Positions 6,051-12,098 of a stretch of 12,098 nucleotides of DNA are shown one piece after another. A program made the position numbers and the translations under genes. The notes beneath the pieces were generated by a model. The model was not told the DNA's origin, ran no database searches, and saw only the letters and a program-made list of their open reading frames with translations. Every line of letters begins with the position of its first letter. Within the stretch, counting starts at the first letter, position 1. This stretch comes from Clostridiales bacterium UBA6363 (GTDB lineage Bacteria; Bacillota; Clostridia; UBA1381), in contig DJRJ01000064.1 in the NCBI GenBank assembly GCA_002438865.1, positions 380 to 12,477 on the forward strand. Reading direction: 5' to 3'.

Positions 6051-7970
6051 ATGTTTGATATTAAATTCAATTACGAAAACGGCGGTGTGGACGTTATTGC
6101 AAATTCCGCCGACAAGGACGGAATGAACTGGGCGGAGGGTACGGCTGTATGGGGAACGATAAAGGACGGCGAAACCGTGTCGGTTGAGAAAACAGACACG
6201 GGACTTATTGCAGTGTATCGAACGGAGCGTCTGCTTGTAACGGTCGAAAGAGCGCTTGAAAACGATATTTACCGTGAAAAATATACCTTTGAAAGCGCAA
6301 CGGGAAAAGACGTGTTCTTCAATCGGGGCGCCGTCGGGATTTATACCACGTTTAACGACAGCTATACTGACGCAAGCGTGTGTATGAAACAGCGTTGCCA
6401 TACGCATATATGGTGCGGAAGAAACACCTCGTATGTAAATGCGGTAAAAATGGGTATGTTTGATTTCGGACTCGGTCTGGTGCTGACAGAGGGCAGTCTT
6501 GACACTTACAGCGTTGAGCGGAATTTGGAGGAATGGAGCAACGACAGGGGGGATTTTATTCTTCACCCCATGCCCTTTAATCTCCGCCCCGGCGAAAAAA
6601 TGTGCATAGAATGGAAAATGTTCTGGTACAGGGACGGCGAGTTTTATAAAGAGCTTGAAAAGTATAAAAGTGCGGTGCTTATTGATGCGGAAAATTACAC
6701 TGTTTTTACGAACGAAAAAATCAAATTTTCGATAAACCGTGAAAATGCGTCCGTCACGCTTGACGGCGAAGCGGTTAATACAAGGACTAAAAACGGCAGA
6801 ACATATGTTGAATATACGCCAAAGCGCACGGGTGAGCATCTGTTTGTCATACAAAGCGGAGAAACAGAAACAAAGGCGGAGTTTTTTGTTCAGATTCCGT
6901 TCCGTGAGCTTGCGAAAAAGCGTGCGGAATTTATAGTAAAAAATCAGCAGTTTAATTGTGAGGGCAGTGCGCTTGACGGGGCGTATCTGATATATGACAA
7001 TCAGGATAAATGCCTTATTTTCGATGAAATATGGGGAGATTACAACGCCTCGCGCGAACGGCTTGTTATGGGTATTTTTATTGCTAAGTATCTGCAGTAT
7101 GAGCACAATGCGGAAATCTATGACAGCCTTATGAAATATTATCGGTTTGTAACACGTGAGTTTTATGATGAGGAAACAGGCGAGGTGTATAATGCCATAG
7201 GCAAAGACCCTGCAAGAAAGCGTTTGTACAATGCGCCGTGGATGTCGGTGTTTGTGCTTGAAATGTATAATTTGACAAAGGACGATACATATCTCGATAA
7301 GATGTATAAACTGCTTGAAGTGTACTACGGTATAGGCGGTGAAAAGTTCTATCCTAACGGACTTTCAATGTACGAAACGGTCGAGGCGCTCGAAAAGGCA
7401 GGAAAAACCGACAAAGCGGAAAAACTCCGCAAAATGTACGAAAAGCACGTGGCAAATCTTGTGAAAAACGGAACAAACTATCCCGAACACGAGGTGCGGT
7501 ACGAGCAGTCCATAGTAACGGCGTCAACGCTGTTTATGGCGCAGATGTATATGATAAATCATGATAAAAAGCTTATCGGAGCGTGTAAGAAGCAGATAAA
7601 AATCCTTGAAAAATTCAACGGCAGACAGCCGAGCTGTTACCTGAACGATTTGGCAATACGCCACTGGGACGCATACTGGTTCGGAAAACGCAGAAATTAC
7701 GGCGATACTTTTCCGCATACCGCCTCGGTGCATACGTCGAACGGATTTTTGCATTATGCGCTCATTTCGGGCGATGAAGAATACAAAAAGCGTGCGGTGT
7801 GCGGTGCAAGAAACAATCTTTGCCTGTTCAATTCCGACGGCAGTGCCTACAGTTCACGTGTGCATCCGCTGCTTGTAAACGGAGTACGCTGTGAGTATTT
7901 TGATGAATTTGCAAATGAGCAGGACGGATTTTTGTATTACATTATAAAGTGGTTTAATTGGTTTGAATAA
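6051..7970 (+). CDS. Six-hairpin glycosidase-like protein, function unknown
   Basis: I do not recognise an exact family for this 639-aa protein. It has no signal peptide or membrane helix, so it should be cytoplasmic. Residues 1 to about 205 are rich in beta strands and aromatics, as in a beta-sandwich. Residues about 215-282 look like a small immunoglobulin-like strand module ending in a short linker. Residues about 285-639 are helical with repeated aromatic and acidic motifs, consistent with an (alpha/alpha)6 toroid of the six-hairpin glycosidase superfamily. The most conserved-looking segment is IRHWDAYWFGKRRNYGDTFPH (536-556, key residues H538, W539, D540, W543, G551, D552, H556). DEIWGDYNASRER (325-337) and EYFDEFANEQDG (615-626) are other candidate active-site acids. 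A hydrolase or lyase acting on imported oligosaccharide is likely, but substrate and catalytic residues are inference. A GGAGGA site 8 bases upstream supports the start. A MATE gene follows after 20 bp. Confidence 0.6.
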   Translation: MFDIKFNYENGGVDVIANSADKDGMNWAEGTAVWGTIKDGETVSVEKTDTGLIAVYRTERLLVTVERALENDIYREKYTFESATGKDVFFNRGAVGIYTTFNDSYTDASVCMKQRCHTHIWCGRNTSYVNAVKMGMFDFGLGLVLTEGSLDTYSVERNLEEWSNDRGDFILHPMPFNLRPGEKMCIEWKMFWYRDGEFYKELEKYKSAVLIDAENYTVFTNEKIKFSINRENASVTLDGEAVNTRTKNGRTYVEYTPKRTGEHLFVIQSGETETKAEFFVQIPFRELAKKRAEFIVKNQQFNCEGSALDGAYLIYDNQDKCLIFDEIWGDYNASRERLVMGIFIAKYLQYEHNAEIYDSLMKYYRFVTREFYDEETGEVYNAIGKDPARKRLYNAPWMSVFVLEMYNLTKDDTYLDKMYKLLEVYYGIGGEKFYPNGLSMYETVEALEKAGKTDKAEKLRKMYEKHVANLVKNGTNYPEHEVRYEQSIVTASTLFMAQMYMINHDKKLIGACKKQIKILEKFNGRQPSCYLNDLAIRHWDAYWFGKRRNYGDTFPHTASVHTSNGFLHYALISGDEEYKKRAVCGARNNLCLFNSDGSAYSSRVHPLLVNGVRCEYFDEFANEQDGFLYYIIKWFNWFE

Positions 7971-7990
7971 GCCATGGAAACGGAGAAATT

Positions 7991-9379
7991 ATGATAACAA
8001 GAAAAAACATAAATATGACGGAGGGACCCGTATTTAAAAATATAATCCTGTTTGCACTGCCGCTTATCGTGACCAATCTTTTGCAGGTGCTGTACACCGC
8101 CGCCGACACTATGGTGGTGAGTCTTTCGCACGAGGCGGACGCAGTGGGAGCGATAGGCACAACAACGGCTATGATTAATCTTATCGTAAACATATTCATC
8201 GGCTGTTCCGTCGGCGCAAAGGTTGCCGCCGCAAGAAATCTCGGCGCAAACGATGCGGAAAAAACCGCAAATACGGTGCATACCGCAATCGCAATGAGCA
8301 TAATATTCGGCATTATATGCTGTGTAACGGGCATATTTGCCGCAAATCCCGTGCTTACGGCAATGGGTAACAGCGGCAGACTGCTCACTCTTGCGGAAAG
8401 GTATACAAAGATATACTTCCTGGGCGTGCCGTTTATTTCGGTAACCAATTTTGCCATAGCCATAATCCATGCAAACGGTGATACAAAAACGCCTTTGTAC
8501 ATACTCACATTTACGGGATTTTTGCATGTGGTGCTTAATTTGTTCTTTGTGCTGGTGTGCGGATTTTCGGTGGGCGGTATGGCTGCCGCATCGGGAATTT
8601 CGAATGCGGCGTCGGCGGTAATCCTTGTTGTGCGGCTTATGCGTGATAAGGGAGTGTGTCGCTTAAATCCGAAACGGCTCAGAATAGAAAAGCAATCGTT
8701 CTTAAGTATATTGCATATCGGCGTCCCGGCAGGGATACAAAGCGCCTTGTTTTCGCTTTCGCATATGGTGATACAATCGTCGATTGTTTCTGTAAATAAC
8801 GCTGTTGCTCCGGCAGGCAGTGCCTTTGCGCCCGTTGTAAAGGGCAGCTCCGCCGCAACGAGTGTGGAAAGCTTCGGCTATACGGTTGTAAACTCAACCG
8901 CACAGGCGGCAATATCGTTCACGGGACAAAACGCCGGTGCGGGAAAATATGACAGAGTGAAAAAAGTCCGCCGTTCGTGTTATGCGGCGGTGTTCGGACT
9001 TTCTGTTGTGTTTGCCGCAATTATGCTTACATTTAAAGACCCCATGCTTTCCCTTTACGGCGTAACAAAGGGCGCGTCGGGAAGCTTGGAGGAAATAGCG
9101 TACAATACGGCTGTAACAAGAATGCTGTGTATGTTTATCCCGTATTTCCTGCTGGGATTTATGGAGGTAGGATCGGGAATAATGCAGGGACTCGGCAGGT
9201 CGGTAACGTCAACCGCAGTGTCGCTCACGGGCTCGGTGGCGTTTCGTATACTTTGGATAATGACAGCGTTCAGAGCATACCCCAATGCCGTAACCGTGTT
9301 CTTGTCATACCCTATCTCATGGCTTTTAACCTCCGCCGCACAGTATATACTGCTTTTGCATTTCGGGAAAAGGAAATAA
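7991..9379 (+). CDS. MATE family efflux transporter
   Basis: This 462-aa polytopic protein belongs to the multidrug and toxic compound extrusion (MATE) family, which exports cationic drugs, dyes or metabolites in exchange for Na+ or H+. The N-terminus (MTEGPVFKNIILFALPLIV, 9-27) and the TAADTMVVS motif (36-44) are typical of family helix 1. ANGDTKTPL (161-169), GQNAGAGKYDRVKK (312-325) and GIMQGLGRS (396-404) mark the two six-helix halves. About 12 membrane segments fit, with the halves joined by a basic loop near 215-235. Residues about 270-295 (NNAVAPAGSAFAPV onward) seem slightly extended in the second half compared with common MATE proteins. The start at 7991 has GGAGAA 5 bases upstream; Met9 lacks a ribosome site. 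It is probably cotranscribed with the glycosidase-like gene. The substrate is unknown. Confidence 0.93.
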   Translation: MITRKNINMTEGPVFKNIILFALPLIVTNLLQVLYTAADTMVVSLSHEADAVGAIGTTTAMINLIVNIFIGCSVGAKVAAARNLGANDAEKTANTVHTAIAMSIIFGIICCVTGIFAANPVLTAMGNSGRLLTLAERYTKIYFLGVPFISVTNFAIAIIHANGDTKTPLYILTFTGFLHVVLNLFFVLVCGFSVGGMAAASGISNAASAVILVVRLMRDKGVCRLNPKRLRIEKQSFLSILHIGVPAGIQSALFSLSHMVIQSSIVSVNNAVAPAGSAFAPVVKGSSAATSVESFGYTVVNSTAQAAISFTGQNAGAGKYDRVKKVRRSCYAAVFGLSVVFAAIMLTFKDPMLSLYGVTKGASGSLEEIAYNTAVTRMLCMFIPYFLLGFMEVGSGIMQGLGRSVTSTAVSLTGSVAFRILWIMTAFRAYPNAVTVFLSYPISWLLTSAAQYILLLHFGKRK

Positions 9380-9434
9380 TTTCATAAAAGGAAAAAAATA
9401 TCTGAATTTGCGATAAAAACAAGCCGTAAAAGGA

Positions 9435-9463
9435 TTGACACGGCGCATAAAAAGGGGTATAAT
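9435..9463 (+). promoter_or_regulatory. Perfect consensus sigma-A promoter of the SCP2-like gene
   Basis: TTGACA at 9435-9440 and TATAAT at 9458-9463 are separated by exactly 17 bp, a full match to the housekeeping consensus. This predicts strong, largely constitutive expression of the downstream gene. No terminator is visible between the MATE stop and this promoter, so some readthrough from the MATE operon is also possible. Confidence 0.9.
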
Positions 9464-9494
9464 GTATTAAAGCGTAAATAATATACTTGGTGAC

Positions 9495-9500
9495 AGGAGG
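9495..9500 (+). promoter_or_regulatory. Ribosome binding site fixing the SCP2-like start
   Basis: A perfect AGGAGG sits 7 bases before the ATG at 9508. The frame is open upstream to a TTG at 9487, but that start would place the ribosome site inside the gene, so 9508 is preferred. Confidence 0.9.
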
Positions 9501-9507
9501 AATTAAA

Positions 9508-10083
9508 ATGACATTTGAACAGGCATTTAAAAGAATAAAGACGAAATTTGAAAATGTGGACGCTTCAAAGCTTCAGGATATGGCACTCCAGATTACACTC
9601 AGTGACGAGGACTGCGGCGGTACGCTTTATGCGGCTGTTAAGGACGGTGCGCTTGCCGTGGAACCGTATGACTATAAAGATAATGACGCTGTGCTTGACG
9701 TTACAAAAGCTGCGCTTGTTTCGATACTCACGGGTAAGACTTCGATAGAAAAGGAAATTGAAAACGGAAATCTTACCGTTAAGGGAAATCTTGAAAAGGT
9801 TGCGTCTGTAAAAGATGCGATAATCATACCGAAAAAGGCTCCCGCAAAGAAAGCACCGGCGAAAAAAGCTCCTGCAAAGAAAACTGCGGCAAAAAAAGAA
9901 ACCGCAAAACCGGCAGTTAAGGCAGCGCCTGCAAAAAAGGCAGAGACAAAGCCCGTAAAAACAGAACCGGCAAAGAAAGCAGAAGTTAAACCGGCTAAAG
10001 CAGAGCCTGTTAAAAAGGCTGAAACAAAGACAGCTCCGGTAAAAACCGAAACCAAAACGGCATCGGTAAAAAAGAGCAAATAA
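9508..10083 (+). CDS. SCP2-like domain protein with histone H1-like Lys/Ala/Pro tail
   Basis: This 191-aa cytoplasmic protein has two parts. Residues 1 to about 107 resemble the SCP2 sterol/lipid-carrier fold: MTFEQAFKRIKTKF helix, a strand region ending in AAVKDGALAVEPYDYKDNDAVL, the TKAALVSILTGKTSIEKEIENGNLTVKGN segment, then a short closing helix. Such domains bind hydrophobic ligands such as fatty acyl groups. Residues 108-191 are a low-complexity tail with 28 Lys and 21 Ala among 84 residues. It has many Pro, some Glu and no aromatics, and is built from PAKKA/KKAP-like units. This resembles histone H1-like bacterial proteins and could bind nucleic acid or acidic surfaces. The fusion is unusual to me. 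Strong promoter, strong ribosome site and own terminator suggest an abundant protein. The role is unknown; ligand and tail function are inference. Confidence 0.75.
   Translation: MTFEQAFKRIKTKFENVDASKLQDMALQITLSDEDCGGTLYAAVKDGALAVEPYDYKDNDAVLDVTKAALVSILTGKTSIEKEIENGNLTVKGNLEKVASVKDAIIIPKKAPAKKAPAKKAPAKKTAAKKETAKPAVKAAPAKKAETKPVKTEPAKKAEVKPAKAEPVKKAETKTAPVKTETKTASVKKSK
9829..10080 (+). repeat. Lys/Ala/Pro-coding low-complexity repeat
   Basis: The last 84 codons of the SCP2-like gene encode imperfect PAKKA/KKAP units. The DNA is a degenerate, A-rich repeat (units such as GCAAAGAAAGC), most regular at about 9835-9895 and more diverged afterwards. Such tracts change length by slippage, so copy number may vary between strains. 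The opposite strand gives a long Phe/Cys-rich open frame here, which is an artefact of the repeat. Confidence 0.75.
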
Positions 10084-10120
10084 GAATTGATAAAGCTTCA
10101 AACGCTTTGACGGTAATCTA

Positions 10121-10156
10121 AGTGCGGCAGTGCAATCACTGCCGCACTGTTTTTTT
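10121..10156 (+). terminator. Strong intrinsic terminator after the SCP2-like gene
   Basis: AGTGCGGCAGTG and CACTGCCGCACT (10121-10148) form a perfect 12-bp GC-rich stem with a CAAT loop, followed by G and seven T (10150-10156). It ends the SCP2-like transcript and insulates the next operon. Confidence 0.95.
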
Positions 10157-10202
10157 GCTTATTATGCATAAAAAATAAAAGGATTTAGTGTAAAAAAAGA
10201 TA

Positions 10203-10231
10203 TGGATTTTTTGTCGGAAATCTGATAAAAT
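10203..10231 (+). promoter_or_regulatory. Putative extended -10 promoter of the zinc-ribbon/TPM operon
   Basis: TAAAAT at 10226-10231 is preceded by TG at 10223-10224, the extended -10 arrangement. A weak -35 candidate, TGGATT at 10203-10208, is 17 bp upstream. It falls between the terminator at 10121-10156 and the ATG at 10280. Confidence 0.5.
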
Positions 10232-10263
10232 GGTATGGGGGAATTTTTTTATATAAAAAGAAA

Positions 10264-10272
10264 GGAAGGAAG
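10264..10272 (+). promoter_or_regulatory. Ribosome binding site fixing the zinc-ribbon protein start
   Basis: GGAAGGAAG ends 7 bases before the ATG at 10280. The frame is open upstream to 10235, but that start lies only a few bases after the predicted -10 and lacks a ribosome site. The product starting at 10280 also begins directly at the first zinc ribbon. Confidence 0.7.
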
Positions 10273-10279
10273 TGTTTTA

Positions 10280-11365
10280 ATGGATACTGTTCAGAGCTAT
10301 AAATGCCCGTGCTGCGGTGCGGCTCTGGTTTTCAGCGGCGAGTCGCAGAGCTTGCATTGCCCGTCGTGCGGAAATGATTTTTCAACCGAAACCATGCAGC
10401 AGCTCGGTAATGCGGAGGAGGGAACAAGCCAATCCTCAAAGTATGACTGGGATAAATATGAGCCGAGAGATTTCTCGAATGAGGAGAGTGCGGACTTTTC
10501 GGGATATACCTGTCCGTCCTGCGGTGCGGAGATAATGGGAGATGACGCCGTGGGGGCGGCGGTGTGTCCTTACTGCGGCAGCTCGACTATTGTAAAAAGC
10601 CAATTTGAGGGAGCTTTAAAGCCGGACTACATAATTCCGTTCAAGGTAGAAAAGAATGCGGCAATAAAAGCGTTTGAAGAAGATGCCAAAGGTGCGCCGT
10701 TTTTACCGAATGAGTTTAAGGATAAAAAGCGCATATCGGAAATGTCGGGCGTGTACGTTCCGTTTTGGATGTTCGACTGCGACTGCAACGCAAGCATTAC
10801 ATACAGTGCGGAGCAAACAAGCTGTTGGAGCGATTCGGAATATAATTACACCAAAACCGATCACTACGAGCTTTTGAGGGGCGGAAGTATCGGATTTGCC
10901 AATATTCCCGTCGACGGCTCGAAAAAAGCGGACGATACGTATATGGAGGCGGTCGAACCGTACGATTACAGCGAGGCGGCGGAGTTTAACCCGGCGTATC
11001 TTTCGGGATATCTGGCTGATAAATATGATGTTTCGGCAGAGGACAGCACAGACCGCGCAAACGAGCGTGTCAAAAACTCTGCGGAGTCAATGTTTAAGGA
11101 AACAACGGACGGGTATTCGGCAGTGCGTAAGAAATATTCGAGAATAGATTTTTCGGGCGGTAAAATACGCTATGCGCTTTTGCCGGTATGGATGCTCAAT
11201 ATAAAGTATGCGGATAAAATGTACCATTTTGCGATAAACGGTCAGACGGGAAAAGTAGTGGGAGAGTACCCCGTTGACAACGGAAAGAAATGGAGATATT
11301 TCGCAAAAGCGGCAGGTATAGCATACATTTTTGCGGCGGCAGCCGTATGGTTTTTGCTGAGTTGA
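10280..11365 (+). CDS. Membrane-anchored double zinc-ribbon protein, YdjG-like
   Basis: This 361-aa protein carries two zinc ribbons at its N-terminus, each with two Cys pairs: C9/C12 with C27/C30, and C78/C81 with C96/C99. An acidic Ser-rich linker (about 40-75) lies between them. A conserved-looking central domain includes DYIIPFKVEK (116-125) and VYVPFWMFDC (158-167), and its C-terminal part contains RYALLPVWMLNIKY (297-310). One membrane helix (about 341-360) ends the protein, so most of it should be cytoplasmic. Databases usually call such proteins TFIIB-type zinc-ribbon proteins, but this is not a transcription factor. The layout and the TPM-domain gene 13 bp downstream match B. subtilis YdjG-YdjH. 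There the two membrane proteins work with the SPFH protein YdjI and PspA in envelope stress. By analogy this is a membrane docking subunit. Confidence 0.75.
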   Translation: MDTVQSYKCPCCGAALVFSGESQSLHCPSCGNDFSTETMQQLGNAEEGTSQSSKYDWDKYEPRDFSNEESADFSGYTCPSCGAEIMGDDAVGAAVCPYCGSSTIVKSQFEGALKPDYIIPFKVEKNAAIKAFEEDAKGAPFLPNEFKDKKRISEMSGVYVPFWMFDCDCNASITYSAEQTSCWSDSEYNYTKTDHYELLRGGSIGFANIPVDGSKKADDTYMEAVEPYDYSEAAEFNPAYLSGYLADKYDVSAEDSTDRANERVKNSAESMFKETTDGYSAVRKKYSRIDFSGGKIRYALLPVWMLNIKYADKMYHFAINGQTGKVVGEYPVDNGKKWRYFAKAAGIAYIFAAAAVWFLLS

Positions 11366-11378
11366 ACGGAGGTAGGGT

Positions 11379-12098
11379 ATGAAAAAAAGAATTATTTTTA
11401 TCGCCGTGCTCGTGCTGTGCTTTATGCCGACGCTTGCACTGGCATTTGAAAATCCCGCACTCGTTGATGAGGCAGGGTATCTTACGGAGGAACAGGCGGC
11501 TGAAATCAGCGATAAGCTTGACAAGCTGCGCACCGAGTATGATTTTGACACGGCAGTGTACATAGAAAAGGCAATGAGCGGAGTTGACGCTCAAAATACT
11601 GCGGACGATATTTTCGATGATAAGTCATACGGCGGCGGAAGCGGCAAGGATGGTATAATGCTGTACATTTCGGAGGAGCCGAGAAAATATCATTACACCA
11701 CTCACGGTACGGGCATAACGAGATTTAATGACAGCGCTCTCGAATATGTGGACGATGCGGTTTTGCCGTATCTTCAGGACGATGATTATTATTCGGCGCT
11801 TATCGCGTATGCGGACACGGCACAGGAGGTGCTTGAAGCAACGGCGCAGGGCGAGCCGTTTGAATACCCGACAAGCATAATATATATTATATGTGTGGTT
11901 GCGGCAGGGATTTTAATTCCGCTTGTGATTGCGTCTGCGGCTATGCATATTAAGCTTGCAAGAATGAAAACGGCTGTGGGAAATGATTACGCCGAAAATT
12001 ACGTAAAGCCGGGAAGTATGCATCTTTCGCAATCGAGCGACATTTATCTTTACAGTAATGTAACCAAAACCCCGATACCGAAAGAAACCTCGGACAGC
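11379..12098 (+). CDS. TPM-domain membrane protein, YdjH/YgcG-like (3' truncated by window)
   Basis: This gene runs off the right edge; 240 codons are visible with no stop. It starts with a cleavable signal peptide (MKKRIIFIAVLVLCF core, likely cut after ALA at residue 22). A TPM-type domain exposed outside the membrane follows at about 25-155, with VDEAGYLTEEQAAEI (29-43), YDFDTAVYI (54-62) and DGIMLYISEEPRKYHYTTHG (91-110). One membrane helix is at about 166-190. The cytoplasmic tail has SSDIYLYSNVTKTPIP (219-234), resembling the FLYxxVTRxxxP segment that precedes the Gly/Ser-rich C-terminus in this family. The remaining piece is probably short. A GGAGG site 6 bases upstream and the 13-bp gap after the zinc-ribbon gene indicate one operon. 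The role is probably an envelope-stress or membrane scaffold partner by analogy to B. subtilis YdjH; no enzymatic activity is claimed. Confidence 0.85.
   Translation, partial: MKKRIIFIAVLVLCFMPTLALAFENPALVDEAGYLTEEQAAEISDKLDKLRTEYDFDTAVYIEKAMSGVDAQNTADDIFDDKSYGGGSGKDGIMLYISEEPRKYHYTTHGTGITRFNDSALEYVDDAVLPYLQDDDYYSALIAYADTAQEVLEATAQGEPFEYPTSIIYIICVVAAGILIPLVIASAAMHIKLARMKTAVGNDYAENYVKPGSMHLSQSSDIYLYSNVTKTPIPKETSDS

Noticed and set aside
6021..7106. Long minus-strand open frame of 361 codons opposite the glycosidase-like gene
   Set aside because: It lies antisense to a longer frame with its own promoter and ribosome site. Its product is a Lys/Arg/Phe-rich mixture with no family features. It is a codon-bias shadow.
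7937..8527. Minus-strand open frames opposite the start of the MATE gene
   Set aside because: They are antisense to a clear MATE transporter. The cysteine- and tyrosine-rich product has no ordered metal-binding pattern.
9829..10080. Repeat tract considered as a CRISPR-like or minisatellite array
   Set aside because: The units are irregular, in frame, and have no spacers. The periodicity is explained by the Lys/Ala/Pro protein tail.
9565..10101. Minus-strand open frame rich in Phe, Cys and Arg opposite the SCP2-like gene
   Set aside because: It is the reverse complement of lysine/alanine-rich codons (AAA/GCA become TTT/TGC), so the composition is an artefact of the repeat.
10091..10109. Small inverted repeat AAAGC/GCTTT after the SCP2-like stop
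   Set aside because: The stem is only 5 bp with no T-run, and a strong terminator lies just downstream, so no separate function is supported.

Overview
The window looks like chromosomal DNA of a low-to-mid GC Firmicute, most likely an anaerobic gut-type Clostridium relative (class Clostridia). The reasons are strong AGGAGG-type ribosome binding sites, consensus sigma-A promoters, a Gram-positive type Pho box, a lipoprotein PstS, and a B. subtilis YdjG/YdjH-like gene pair. No phage, transposase, CRISPR array, tRNA or rRNA was seen. The genus cannot be fixed from the sequence.

Left third (about 150-4400, minus strand): a complete high-affinity phosphate uptake operon in the classic order pstS-pstC-pstA-pstB-phoU. 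PstS captures phosphate outside the membrane, PstC and PstA form the channel, PstB hydrolyses ATP, and PhoU links transport to signalling. Genes from pstC to phoU are nearly back to back (6 bp gap, then ATGA and TAATG overlaps). pstS is separated from pstC by an 83-bp spacer with two hairpins. Upstream of pstS lie a weak -35, a perfect TATAAT -10 and two perfect TATGTAAATT repeats 11 bp apart, which fit a PhoP-activated promoter. Downstream of phoU, positions 1-149 hold only short palindromes that look like a dispersed intergenic repeat.

Middle (4518-9379, plus strand): a divergently transcribed Na+-coupled NSS-family transporter ends at a tandem-hairpin terminator. A probable two-gene operon follows: a cytoplasmic protein resembling six-hairpin glycosidases (639 aa, exact function not recognised) and a MATE efflux transporter.

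Right third (9435-12098, plus strand): a perfect consensus promoter drives a small protein with an SCP2-like lipid-binding domain fused to an 84-residue Lys/Ala/Pro tail like histone H1, followed by a strong terminator. The last two genes, a membrane-anchored double zinc-ribbon protein and a TPM-domain protein cut by the window edge, match the ydjG-ydjH part of the B. subtilis pspA-ydjGHI membrane-stress operon.

The largest gene-free stretch is the 294-bp divergent promoter region 4224-4517. I found no clearly novel system. The most interesting items are the SCP2/H1-like fusion, the uncharacterised glycosidase-like protein paired with a MATE exporter, and the YdjGH-like module running off the right edge.
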